The notes under the pieces were generated by a model that saw only the letters and a program-made list of their open reading frames with translations, did no database searches and was not told the origin of the DNA. Shown here one piece after another: positions 12,811-25,056 of a stretch of 64,000 bases of DNA (position 1 is the stretch's first letter; every line of letters begins with the position of its first letter). The stretch spans positions 4,094,501 to 4,158,500 of the forward strand of contig OX637291.1 in the NCBI GenBank assembly GCA_951799445.1. The letters are read 5' to 3'. The position numbers and the translations under genes were made by a program. This stretch comes from Pseudisothecium myosuroides (taxonomy: Eukaryota > Streptophyta > Bryopsida > Hypnales > Lembophyllaceae).

Positions 12811-13104
12811 CAGGGCTTTTTTTTCATTTTTCCAGAAGTGCCAAAGTGGCAATTTAAAATGTTATAGTGGTGCTCCAAATTTCAACATTCATCCACGTAT
12901 TGGATAGAAAATATCACATTAGCACATATCACATGTCTATAATGTGGTTTTCATAAAAAATTTGGTGATTTCATCCACGATTTTTTTAAATTTGAAGTTT
13001 TTTTGGTGATTTCATCCAAGTTTTTTGGCATTTTTTTGGCATTTTTAGCCAGATTATTTTTTTTGGTGCAATTCGACACCTGAAAGCCAAAAAAAAAAGC
13101 CCTG
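12811..13104. mobile_element. hAT-type MITE, 294 bp
   Basis: The ends CAGGGCTTTTTTTT and AAAAAAAAAAGCCCTG are inverted repeats starting CAGGG, typical of hAT elements. The flanking 8-mers GTACAAAT (12,803-12,810) and GTACTAAT (13,105-13,112) differ at one base, which fits the 8-bp duplication hAT elements make. It has no open frame of its own, so it depends on a transposase elsewhere. The decayed hAT gene at 25-28 kb is one possible relative, but its termini were not identified for comparison. Confidence 0.8.
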
Positions 13105-13112
13105 GTACTAAT

Positions 13113-15856
13113 GTCAAGTGGCACATGGAATACCACCAATACAACACAATTCATGTTATTGTCTTTGACAACTAAAAGAAAGATACTAAGGAGAAACTCT
13201 TCAAGATTTCAAATGCACTCTATAAATTTTGCACTTAATATGACATATGATCAATCAAACATAACACCAATATCATGGATGAAAGTGCAAAACTGCCATG
13301 TATTATATGGACATCAATTGTTGTATCCAACACAAAATTTGGCCATGACTTTCAAAGATTTTCCTCACCACAATTGAAATTTTGCACTTGAAATTTAGTA
13401 AGTATGTATATTGGAATTGAACTTATAATTTTTCAAAGAGAATTCTCAAAAGAATAAATTTCTTCTCTTCTACAAAGGTGCAAAAAATATTTCTTGTACA
13501 TGCATTTTAAACATTTTTAACTATTAAAAGTTTTTCATAAAAAAATTTATGTATCTAATTTGGAATAAATTTGTTTCAGATTTCAATATTTGAAAATAAA
13601 TTATTTGTAGTGTTCAAAAATATATATCTATATTTTACTTTATTTATAAATATCTTTTTTCCAAAAGCCTTGTAGTAGATTAAGTACTAGCCCTAAATGC
13701 AACAAATCAATAGGTGTTGAATCATGCATTTATCCTCATTGATCCATCTCACTGAGATCTTCATCAGCATGAAACTACTAATATGATTAAGAATATTGTA
13801 CCTAACGCAAACCTTAGATCTATAATAGTCTTAGTTTTCAAAAGCTCTATGAATGGTGAATTGGCAATTAGAGGTTAGTTAACTTTGACTTGTAAAAAAT
13901 GTGAAAAGCATCTCCACGAAAAAATTAAATTCCAAAAAAAAAAAGAGCCCAAAGGTTGAAGGCACTTAAGGTTGTCTATTTTGACATTATTATTTATTTA
14001 CGTGTCATATTGATTGTTGTGTCGTAGTCAATTTAAATAAGTATCTAATTGAAGATTTTCAAAAATACTTAAAGTTGGGGCTATTAAGTTGGGTAGATTT
14101 AGAGTCTCATGTCATTGATGTATATGTTTTTTTTTTGATAGAAATGATATGTTATCTAGTGTAAATTAGAGAACCAAAATCTATTCTTAAATTGGAATCA
14201 TGAAAAGGTAGTGGTGAACAATCAACATTTCCAACACAAAGTTTTAGAGCAAATTAAACTTATAGCAAATTAGGTTATTGTGTCGCTAGTAGAAAATATA
14301 CTATAAATGACTATCCTAAATGACTCAAAATTGTCCACAATGACTACGCATCCAATTGAAGATTTTATAATTCTATAAACTTCATCTGAAATTTCAAAAT
14401 TTTAAATTCTTGAAAGCTATAAACATGTATATTAAAACATATAAATTAAAAATTCTAAAACCTCAATTTTATTAAATTTAAATTTAAATTGTTTTATTTA
14501 AATATCTTTTAAATCTAAAAATTATAAATCTATCAAATGCCCTAAATTATCATAGTTTTATTAAATTTATCAGATTTTCTTCAAACAGTCAAGCTTTGTC
14601 ATTTGAAGATTTAGAGGATCTTATAAAAAAATTATTTTTTATTTTTATTTTTAAATTTTTTTAAAATAATTTTTAAATTTTAGTTATTTAAAATTTAAAA
14701 TTTTGTATTTTAAATTTAAAATTTATAAGTTGAATTATTAACCATTTATAATTTTTAAAGTTAAAATTTTTAATATTTGATGAATAATATTATATATAGT
14801 GTCATGACTTATGTTAAGAATCTATAACATTTTCATCCCAAAGAAATATCATTCAATTATTTCATCTGACATTCAAAATAAAAACCTAAAGCACAACAAA
14901 CATTCTTAAATTTTGTCATACATTCATACATTTCATTTGTGATCTCTTGCATGTTCTTGCACTTCTAGTTCTATTGTTCCTACTTTCTTGCAAGTGCGTA
15001 TGTAACTATGAGATTTGTTTTTGGCGTCTATTATATACACATGTATATATAAAACTAGGACTCCAAAATTCTATGAATCAATAGCAATTTAAATCATTCA
15101 AAGGTAGAAATCTTATCTTAAATCTTCAAGAATAAATATAAAATTTTAATTAAAAAAATAATTTATAGATTTCAAATCTCAAGAATTTATTTTATTTTTA
15201 AAATTTTAAACAAAATCATGAATTCAATATGTAAATTTTAAAATTTAAAATTTTTGGTAATGACCTTTGTTCAAAAACCTATTAAATAATTATATTTTAA
15301 TTATTGAAATGAAAGTAACAAAGGTTTAAGAAATGAAAAATGAAAATTTAAGACGTAAATTCTTTAAGAAATTATTCTTACCATTAAAGATAAAGTTTAA
15401 TACAAGTTTGAGGGATTCTAAAAGAAGTTGTCTATCTAATACATGAAAGAATAAACAAATTATGGACTTTCAATCACGTGAATTCAAAACTCATGGCTTC
15501 AATTGGGTGACATCAAAATTCTATGACTTTAGTCAAGTTGATCATATATAATGGCATCAAAATTCCTTGATTTTTGTGCAATTCTTTACAAATTCACCCC
15601 ATATTCATCAATAAAAAAAAATATATGCACCTTCCGTATTACGAAAGAAAAATCACTTAAACCAATTTTGACCAAAAGGTCATGATGGGAATAAAAAAAC
15701 ACCTTGATAGTTCTTTTATACTCTATTGTGTTATCAAAATTTTAATAGTATATTTTATATTATATTTGAACAAATTCCATCATTATCTGGAGATGTTTGA
15801 ATGTTTTGCTTAAGATTCACTAACTAGTCTAAAAATAATTAAATGTGGCATAAAAC
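13113..15856. other. AT-rich intergenic DNA
   Basis: No gene, domain-bearing frame or terminal-repeat pair seen. 14,450-14,770 and 15,130-15,260 are near-pure A/T low-complexity tracts. Possible old element remnants were too diverged to place. Confidence 0.45.
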
Positions 15857-16548
15857 CTTGATATAAGGAAGACATCACTATAATATTCTAGAATGCCCGG
15901 AAGGCATGGGTCTCCTTTCTACATTAGTATTGGTGTGTTTGCAAGAAACACGGGTCCTATTTCATGTCATACTTAGCGTAATGGACTTGAGATCTACTAT
16001 AATTTTTGAAGCATAAATTTAATGAACTTGAATTTTTTATTTATTGAAGATAGATGTTTCTATCGCAATCATATCCCTTATTTTTTAGAAATTAAAAAAG
16101 CATTTTGTTTTTAAAAGTCAATTTTGCTGATTTGTGACACTTTTAGGTTTAATATTTTTGGTACTACTGAATATTCAAAATTAATGATATAGAGCTGAAA
16201 TTTTTGTGGTCTATTTCTACAATAGGCGGATATGTTCCGTAGTAAGGGCATTTTAAAATAGATTATTTTTGTGTCCTCCATGTTTGTGCATATATGACTT
16301 TCTAGAACTCACTTTTGAACATTAAAGACAATTTCAAGCTCATTCTTATGGTGAAATCACCATTAAGTCCTCACAGATTGACAATTTAAAAGTTTGTTTT
16401 CCCACTATGATAGATTTATTATAAGTTAAAACCTCAACATACTCCTTTTCTATGAAGAACTGGAATATAGTATTGAATGGTCAATATAACTAAGTACTAT
16501 ATAGTACTCACGAAGGACATTTGTTGATAGTATAACTAATCTATAGTA
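15857..16548 (+). repeat. 0.7-kb dispersed repeat, + copy
   Basis: Matches the complement of 30,425-31,122 over nearly its full length, from 'gatataaggaagacatcactat' to 'gttgatagtataactaat'. Contains a foldback-family terminus at about 15,935 (gtttgcaagaaacac). The same inner blocks occur at 560-782 and 1,860-2,170. No coding capacity. Confidence 0.75.
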
Positions 16549-17685
16549 CAATAGAAGGTCCAAAGTCAATGTGAGAGTTTTCCCTTCTAATACTCATAGT
16601 ACTTAATAGTGGGACCTCAATTTTTGCAAATTACTACAAAATTGACCAATACTTCTTGTAAGCATTATGTAGAAGCTAGGAATAGATCCATGCTATGATG
16701 CTCACCAATCAAAGAAAATTCTTTGATTCAAGAGATATTCAATATATTAAGTGAAGAAGCCCATTCCCATATTCAATTTGGAATGCACCCTCACTCAATT
16801 ATGACCATGGATGTTTTCATGCTACAAATACTCCAATGGCTTTGGAACTATGATTGCATTTTTATTGCACATTGTTTACATAGAAAAATTGTTACTTGAA
16901 TGATCATTTGAAACAAATTTTGTAGTCAATTTATGTAAAATTGAAAACAAAAACTTCATTGCAAAGATTTAGGGATTTAGAAACCCACTTAAAAAAATGT
17001 TTTCAAAATAGCTTTTGATCAGAAGTTCAAAATAAATTAAATTCCAATTAAATAGGAAAAATGAATAAAAGATGAGTTTTCTTTCACTTAGACCTTATAT
17101 TATTAGATAACTTTTACATTCAATTGGTTGAAAAATGTAAATAGATTCAAAGTGCCAAAACTGTTGTTTGAAACATGTTCATTTTAAAATTGTATAAAAA
17201 ATATTAGAAAATGCTTTTAAAAATTTTGAGTTGGAATTTTTTTTTAATTTTCCTTCAACTATACATGAGTGCTTTTTTGGCACTAAATTATGAAAACAAC
17301 TTGTATGATTTCTCACTGCATTTATTTATGTTGTATGTGCTATAAAACGACTCCTTTTGGTAAGTTCTTTAATTCCAAAAATTACCAAGTTTTGCAAATA
17401 TATAGCAACTTATACCTATATGTAAAATCCAAAAGAAATAAACATTTCCTAAAACCCCTTTAATTCACAAGGAATTGTCAAAGTTGTAAGCACTGCAAAA
17501 TTGTCAATTTGTGACTACTTTTTTGGAGGTCCCATAGCTTGAAAACATACACATTTGTTCCACATTCTTGAAGTCTTACGAGAGTGCAAATTGAGGAAGT
17601 TAAAGTGACCCCTGGTAATCGATTGAAGAATGCCAAGATGAAATCCGAAGTTAATGGTCCAATATAAGGGACACATTTTTACATC

Positions 17686-18780
17686 TATAGTAGAGCCTCT
17701 CTAAACTGATAGAGTTGGGACCGGTCTAACAAATTGAATTAGAGAGGTTATTACATTAGGAAGGGTCATCATGTTTGTATGTGGTTCATATTGTTAACCC
17801 CTAAAGGACCAAGGCATTTTTTGGCTCTGAAACCACTATAAATTGCCATTTCTGCTGCAATCACTCCCTAAACCAAAAAAAACTTTTTTTTACAATCTAA
17901 CCATGAGATCTTGTACTTCACTTGTCTCAAATCATGTGGTAAAAATTTCAAGAAATTTGACCGTCCCGATTGGAAGATATTAGCACTCAAAGTTGGAAAA
18001 AGAAGTTTTTTTGAACTGTTTCTTGCAATTTCAGATGACTTTGACGGCCATTTGTGGATTTTTTGCACTATACACCATAAAGTTAAAAAAATTTATATTA
18101 AAAATTTAAGTTGAGAGTCGGGGTAAAAAATTTCAGCATATCAAAACTTGATTTTCACATATAAAAAAATTGTTAAGTAGAAGTAGGTCCAAAATTGATC
18201 GAAACACTAAATTGTTAATAGCTCTTAGATGGAATTAAAACACCATAATTCCAATGGTGGGATTGTTCTTGCAAACAAAATTGACCTTGTCAAGGAAAAA
18301 AAATTGAAAAAATTTGAAAATTGCATTCAAAAATGAAGTCTATAAGTTGTTTTTTGAAGAAGATGCTTAAATTGCCCAAAAAACAAGATTGTTCATAATT
18401 TTCTCATTATTAGTCCAAATAGAATGAATCAAGGCTTCAGATGTAGGCAAAAACATGATCTTTGAGAAAAAAAACTTAAGAAGAAAATAAATCATTTTTT
18501 TTTTCTGCCGACGAACTGCTTTTTTACTTTAGAATGACATAACTTTTGCTCCCGGGCACCGATTGAAAAAAAATTATATTTTTAGAAAGCTAATGTGATC
18601 TTCAAAAAAAAATTCAAGAAATCAGATCAAAATTTCAGGTCGCATGAGCCTGCCCGAAAATCCCAAGTGTCCCACGAGGGGACTTTGGTCCTTTAGGGGT
18701 TAAGTTGGGACTGGCAATCAATACTTCTTGACTATGTTGCATTGATTTAGAGAATATTGGGTTAGAGAGGTTCTACTGTA
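17686..18780. mobile_element. TA-type MITE carrying a nested TTAA element
   Basis: The left end ATAGTAGAGCCTCTCTAA (from 17,686) pairs with the right end TTAGAGAGGTTCTACTGTA (18,762-18,780). This terminal sequence resembles a widespread plant MITE type. The MITE is interrupted at 17,798-18,699 by a TTAA element. Removing that element with one TTAA restores an uninterrupted short MITE of about 190 bp. Confidence 0.7.
17798..18699 (+). mobile_element. Complete TTAA-flanked element nested in a MITE, 902 bp
   Basis: The left end CCCCTAAAGGACC and the right end GGTCCTTTAGGGG form a perfect 13-bp inverted repeat, with TTAA at 17,794-17,797 and 18,700-18,703. The interior parallels 6,401-7,334. This is the clearest copy of the family because its host MITE shows the pre-insertion sequence. 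Confidence 0.9.
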
Positions 18781-19115
18781 AGGTAGCAGGTTCAGAAATT
18801 GCCCACCTAAGAGTTGAAACTGAATTTTGAGGAGGTGAAACGTCTTGAAATATTTTTCAGTAAATTTTCCTTGAAAGACAAGAGGAATTGGCCTCTAATC
18901 CAAGTCGTTTCATATTTTTTGGAGCTTTCTGGAATTAGTTATGAAATTTTGAAGTTGAAGTGGTATAGGGCTCTAAAATCGCCCACATCCTAAATTGTAC
19001 TCCGTACATTGTTTGTACATTGCTGAAGGCTATGAAAAAGCAGCATGCACAAGTTGTGTACATTTGAATAGGGTGGGCGACTTTAGAGCCTGTGCGATTT
19101 CAGAACCTCCTACCT
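18781..19115. mobile_element. TA-flanked MITE of the AGGTAGGAGG family, copy 1
   Basis: The ends AGGTAGCAGG and CCTCCTACCT are flanked by TA (18,779-18,780; 19,116-19,117). The interior ('ccaagtcgtttcatattttttggagctt') is the complement of 41,505-41,545 in the copy at 41,337-41,661. It abuts the MITE ending at 18,780 without a gap. Confidence 0.8.
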
Positions 19116-19199
19116 TAATATGCACAAGTGCTTGTGGGAGAAATTCTCAACCCCTTGGGGGAAGACTCGTAGGAGTACTTCAGACAACTCTAGCGAATA

Positions 19200-19611
19200 A
19201 GGTAGGAGGCTCTAAAAGCAAGCGGGCATTTAGAACCGCCATATAGACTCACCTGAAATGGAAGTAAGGCAGTCTTTAAATGGACCTTCTATAGTCATTG
19301 AATGGATCAATAAAAAAAAATATTATTTATTGCAAGAGCCAATCATTCTCTTTGCTTTCCCCATTTTTCTCTAGAAGTTGCATGTGAACGGTTTATGGAA
19401 GACCTAGGGTCATAAATAGGGACCTATGACTCATCTTGTTCGAAAATTCATAAGTAATTCAAAAATGCTTCAAAAAATACAAAACAACTTGTGTTACAAT
19501 CAAAATCTATTTCTCTTTGTCTGAAAAATGAGCTAAAAATAATCTTGTCCAAGAAACCACATGAAAAAGGCGGATCAGCCCTTAAGTGCTTGCTTTCAAA
19601 GCCTCCTACCT
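19200..19611. mobile_element. TA-flanked MITE of the AGGTAGGAGG family, copy 2
   Basis: The ends AGGTAGGAGGCTCTAAAAGC and GCTTTCAAAGCCTCCTACCT are inverted repeats. TA lies at 19,198-19,199 and 19,612-19,613. It is separated from copy 1 by only 84 bp. No coding capacity. Confidence 0.8.
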
Positions 19612-19841
19612 TAGCCTGAACTGTTGTCCTTTTCAGGGTTCAACACTTAAACCTTCGTTCTCCGTTGATGAATATGGAATCTATTGCCTTTCAAATTTAA
19701 ATTTTTTAAGTTCACTTTTCACTTTTCATGCATTGACAAAGGAATTGAGCCTGAATAATTGAGCCTGGGTCGTCACGGAGACGTCACCAGGTGATGCAAT
19801 TTCTAAACACATGCCCGAACTGGGTCCCCAATTGGGAATGC

Positions 19842-20082
19842 AGAATGTAGGACGCTACTAAAACCCTTCATTCAAGGGGAAAACACAGGAATTTTTTTAT
19901 TTGCTATACGTGATAAAATTTGGAAATTTTGGATTCATATTTGGTCCCTAAAATAAAATAGGAGAGGTGAAGAACACATAACTAACACGGCATAAAATAG
20001 GGGCTTTTTTTTATAGTTACCTTGCAGAACACAAAATTCACCTTGCAGGGCCCTCTTCAAATGGCAAGTTTAGCGTCCTACA
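19842..20082. mobile_element. MITE with 10-bp direct flanks
   Basis: The inner inverted repeat TGTAGGACGCTA / TAGCGTCCTACA is flanked by the exact 10-mer TTGGGAATGC on both sides (19,832-19,841; 20,083-20,092). A duplication of 8-10 bp suggests a Mutator- or hAT-like origin rather than the TA or TTAA families nearby. The interior has no gene. Confidence 0.75.
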
Positions 20083-20092
20083 TTGGGAATGC

Positions 20093-22038
20093 TTGGGCTT
20101 GGAAACTTCGGATGAGGTGATGTTGCCCACACAATGCATGACAAGTTGGCAACTTTAATTCACATTGACACATCACATTGTTTATGAGTGAGGCAGGGAT
20201 CCCTTTTGCATCCTTGAAAAGGAAATCCGCTACATTGAACAATATTTGTCTTAATCCCAATCCTTAAAGTAATTGATGAGATATGTGCACAACTTGAAAT
20301 CTTGAACACTTATAGATAAGTGTTGCAAATGATCTAGACTCGTTGAAAGTCCTTTAGTTTGGTAAAGAAATGATGGAGTGAGGCTTGATTGTTCAAGCTT
20401 GCTTTGCCAAATCTCTGGACGGTGAAATCGCCTAAATTTTTTTCACAAACTTCCATGAAGTGTATTACTGCTTTTGTCCACTTTGGATCTTGGAGGTTCC
20501 CACTACACTTAATTTGTTAAATTTTTGAAAGAAATGGTCTTCCTACTCAAGAGTTTGACCTACCTACCTTACGTACATTGAGTACAACATGGTTTCACAA
20601 ATTATGTAATTTTCTTAAGTCAAGATGTTAATTTATGTGGCGAGCTATAGTTTATTAGTAGAGATCTGCCACAAATTTGCAAGCTTGCTTGACGTACTAG
20701 ACTGCCAAAGTGAAAAGAACCCATTTGATCTTTCTATTTCTTCACTATTGAAAGCCTTTTTTCATGTTAAAAAACATATTAAATAAGATAAATTTAAATT
20801 TAATGATCTTTGTACAAGTGCAGTTTTCTTTTCTACAATTGAATTTACTTGAAAAGCAATAGATTTGAGAACATGAAAATTAAAAAACAAGCACTTGTCC
20901 AAATGATTCTAAAAGAAACAAAATCCCACGTCACTTTGGGGTTAAGAAAGTGTCTCTTTTAGTTGCACATACCTTAAGTCCATCCATGAGATCTAGCAAA
21001 GCATAATTGTTGAGCATAGGGAGGATCATTGCTTAGTTTATACAATGTTATGCAATAGCTCGTTTGCAAGCCGGACCGGTCTATGCACAAAGCTCGCAAG
21101 CAGCGGGAAGTTTTGGGGCGAAATTTCGCACCAAAGCGAGACTCTAGGGATGATTCAAAAATTTACTATAGGAAATTCCATGGAAAAATAGGAGAGAATC
21201 GCTAAAAACTGCAAGTCCAACACATTCTTATCGCTTGCCAGCAGGGATGAAGTGATGGCACATCGCGTAGGCACACGATGGATAAACTGACACCGGTGCT
21301 GCTGAGCGATAGTTTTAAAGGCGCCACTCTTGAAGAGCCACATTGCAAGTTAGGATTTTGCCTACTTTCCCTCCTCCAGAAGCAGCCGCCTCGTTTTGAA
21401 ATTCCGCCTTGTTTTCCGAAGGATCGCTCTATTTGGTGTTACCAAAGGAGGGAGGATCGCCCTTTCAACTCTAACTATAGTGCATTAACTTTTATATATT
21501 CTTGATTTAGTTTGCTTTTTACTTTCACTATTGTTTTAGCTTTCACTATTTTTTAAATAGGGTTCAAAGGGTACTCCTTTGGTAGCTTGAGAATGGCGGC
21601 AATGCAATGCAAGCACACTATGCCGAAACAAAGCAAGGAATCTTGGGAGTCCCTGCCTTTGAAGTTGGCTCTACTAATCTCGAAAAGAACAACTTGTAGG
21701 AAACGTACTCTTCATCACCTTCTCTTTTATTTGTGATCTGTAGTGTTTACATTCCAGGAGTCCAACCTGCCTCGCTTGCTTGTAAAGCCCATCATCTTAG
21801 GTGCAATTGTTGGTTGCATTAAGTTTTGAAAAACACTGTTTTCTAATCATGCAAGTGTGGCTTTAGAACTTGTTAAGTAGCTGTTTCTACCTCTCACCTT
21901 GTGTTCTACTTAAAATTTTAGGTACAGAGGGCATCGTGGGATCCTCACAGGGCTTGCAATGGTGCCTAAGCCGCCAAAGAAGGTTCCTACATTTAGACAA
22001 CGCGCATTGGTGATTTCAAGCTAAGGTGAACTCTCCAC
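20093..22038. other. Intergenic stretch without supported gene
   Basis: Composition becomes less A/T-rich from about 21,060. The frame at 21,278-21,505 and a short ATG-led frame at 21,961 (MVPKPPKKVP...) could be exon remnants upstream of the exon-like segment at 22,039, but nothing recognisable is encoded. Confidence 0.35.
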
Positions 22039-22291
22039 GCAGGCTTTGGAGAATGTTGAGAAAGCAAGGGCAACATATCGTGAGATCTCCCGCAACAATG
22101 CTCCAAACTCTTTGGAGCTGCCTTCACCACATTCCTTGCAGGGATCCATTGATGCATGCACAACACCATCAAATCCAATACTAAGCGCAAGCACCATGAA
22201 GACTCCAACAAACACTCTAGAGCTCACTGCAAATTCAATGGCTACAGGCAATGGGGGCACAACGGTGGTATCAATATACAAAGCGGTGCGC
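22039..22291 (+). CDS. Possible isolated exon, function unknown
   Basis: An open segment lies between a good acceptor (ccacgcag, ending 22,038) and a good donor (gtaagt, starting 22,292). Its composition is more balanced than the flanks. It would encode a Ser/Thr/Asn-rich, low-complexity segment beginning ALENVEKARATYREISRNNA, with no domain I recognise. It lies 2.8 kb upstream of the hAT transposase remnant and could be its upstream exon or an exon of an unrelated gene. No start codon context or connecting exon was established. Confidence 0.3.
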
Positions 22292-23189
22292 AAGTAAGTG
22301 ATTAAACCTTGCCTCACTTATTTATTTAATTGTCCTCACTGTTGTCAATGTTACAATGCAAGATGCACCCCTTTGGCTAGACTATCGTTGCCTTTTGGGG
22401 TGTTTTTTCTTACTACTGTCCCCTTCTTGCAACGCTTGAATGCTTTAATGTAATGCAATGCATAGTCAAAGTGATCTGAAGTTCCTAGTGAGAAGATAGT
22501 TGAATTAGTTGTTGAATATGCACTGCAAATAACAGAGAAGACATGAAGAGAAGTTAACCATTTTTCTTCTGCATTGGATTATATACTAATTATTGGTTAT
22601 TTGTAAAGTTATGAATGTTTACCAGTATCAATTTAGTATCAATTTAGTAGTCTTCCAAAACTATGTCTCAAATTTACATGACTTTTTAAGATCAGATGGT
22701 TTTGGATTCAATATCAATAGACATGTGAAGCTTTTACAGAGGTGAGTGGTTCCATCTTTTAATTTTAATTTTATTTCTTCTTGGTTCAATTTGAAATTTT
22801 TCATTTACACCTAAATTTATGTATGTCATGTGATCCTTGAAGTCTTGTGTATAGATGGGGTACAAATTTACAAAGATTGTTTAAAGAGAGTAAGGAAGAA
22901 AATTATTTGGTACTAGGAATTTCCATTCTATTTTGAAATTTTGAAATTTTACTAAATGAAATGTAAATTATTATTTTTTAAATGCACCAATAAGTATTAT
23001 AGACTTCTAGTTATAGTAAAACAATTAACAATATTGCATTTGAAATTGCAAATGTAAACTGCATTTGAAATGATAATTAAAATCCCAAGTTAGATTGACT
23101 AAAAACTTCTTGAGGTACCATAATCAAAATGATGTTATATGTCAAGCTTTTCATGTATGTGTGTTCTAATTAAAGGGATAAGTGAAAAT

Positions 23190-23832
23190 AAGTTTTGAAT
23201 TTGCTAATGAAGAATAAATTATTTAGATTTCACCAAATATGAGGCCTGAATTTGCTAATGAAGAATAAATTAAAATTCACCAAGTATGAGGCTTGAATTT
23301 GCTAATGAGGAATAATTTAAAAAACTTGACCAAGTATAAAGCTTGAATTTGCTAATGATAGAATAAATTAAATTCACCAAGTATGAGGCTTGAATTTGCT
23401 ATGAGGAATAATTTAAAAAAATTGACCAAATATAAGGCGTGAATTTGCTAATGACGAATAAATTAAAAAATTTAACTAAATATAAGGCTTGAATTTTCTA
23501 ATTAGGAATAAATTACAAAACTTAACCACGTATGAGGCCTGCATTTGCTAATGAGGAATAAATTAAAAATTTTGATCAAATATGAGGCTTGAATTTGCTA
23601 ATGAAGAATAAACTAAAATTGACCAAGTATGAAGCATGAATTTGCTAATTCGTAATAAATTAAATTTGATCAAGTATGAGGCTTGAATTTGCTAATGAAG
23701 AATAAATTAATTTTTTTGACCAAGTATGAGGCATGAATCTGGTAATGAAGAATAAATTAAAAAAATTGACCAAATATGAGGCATTAATTTGATAATAAAA
23801 ATTGAACTAAATTTGACCAAGTATTAAAACTT
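23190..23832 (+). repeat. Minisatellite, about 13 units of about 50 bp
   Basis: The phrase 'gaatttgctaatgaagaataaatta...accaagtatgaggctt' repeats from 23,190 to 23,832 with units of 45-52 bp. Units differ by point changes and by the length of the A/T run after 'aataaatta'. No unit array keeps an open frame, so this is non-coding satellite-like DNA. Confidence 0.9.
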
Positions 23833-23967
23833 CTGTTTTTATTTGAAATTCTAGGGTTAATATGTTAGTATAGTGGAGAGAGAGAATAATGGATTCACAA
23901 ATCATAATGATTTGCATCAATATAGTGGAAGTTAGAGGATGTTGCTTGTGTCATTGTAAAAGTATTA

Positions 23968-24374
23968 AGGTAAAACTACCCAATTCCGTCAGTGATTCAA
24001 ATCCGTGGTCTACAGCTTTGTCCCAATTCCGTCAGAAAAACATGCAAATCCGCTTCAGATTCTGACAACAGTAGTTTATTAATGCTATTAAAAGACAACG
24101 TGTCAATTAATGATTGGTGGATCTTCAAGTGCTATTAGATACATTGGAAAGCGGTATTGAATTGTAAGAGGACGTTTATGAATCCATTCTAGTGGCGGTT
24201 GTGCAATTTCACTTCAGAAATTCACAGAAATTACAATTTTTATCAAAAAATTATAATTCCACTTGGGTTTGACTCCTGAAACAAAAGCACACCTCTGAAA
24301 AATATGTTTCTGTCCTAGAGTTGGCCCCAATATAGTTAGATTGCGAATCAGGGTGGTAATGGGTAGTTCTACCT
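23968..24374. mobile_element. TA-flanked MITE, 407 bp (GGTAGAACCACCC-related)
   Basis: The ends AGGTAAAACTACCCA and TGGGTAGTTCTACCT are inverted repeats with TA at 23,966-23,967 and 24,375-24,376. The ends resemble those at 56,013-56,411 and 59,402-59,812, so the three may be one family. No coding capacity. Confidence 0.75.
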
Positions 24375-25056
24375 TAAGGTCTATACGAGTGTTATGTTTC
24401 AGATGTGGAGAGATGACTTTGGATACAAGAATATAATATAAAGTAGTTTTTTTATACCAAAATTACCATATTTTGATATTAGTATATGTTTCTGGTCATC
24501 AAAGTCTTAATTTTTTTGGCAGTACCATGAGGATATCTATTAGTTTAGTTGACAATTTGATTGGTGAAGCATCTAAACCTCCTACTCATTTTCAGCGTTT
24601 TTTGTGATGCTATTTATGCTTGTTAAATTGAGGCAGGAGATGAAACACTTTTGAATTGATAATTTGTACCTCCTTTCTTTGATGCGAAAGGCTTTGGATA
24701 CTTGATGCCTTAATTTATTACTATTTAGGTTATATTGAAATGTTCACGGTTCACTGTGAAGTGGCCTGAAGTTAGACGGTAGTGATTGAACTACCAAAGT
24801 ATTTCAGATTTCAATTTGGACTATAGACTCAATCAAAGTCCCATATCATGAGTTCAATGGCTAATGTTGAATTGTTGCATTAAAATGGTAAAATGGCTAT
24901 TTAGTGATTGTTGGTGAATTGAGATAGACTATTAGTTTTGTTATAGCTTATGCAACATTATTCATTTCAAAGTTGAGGTTGGAGAGACGTCACTTGGAGT
25001 GCAAATTGTATTTTTTTAAGAAAGTTTGAAGTTTAATACTGTCCACATCATCGGGA

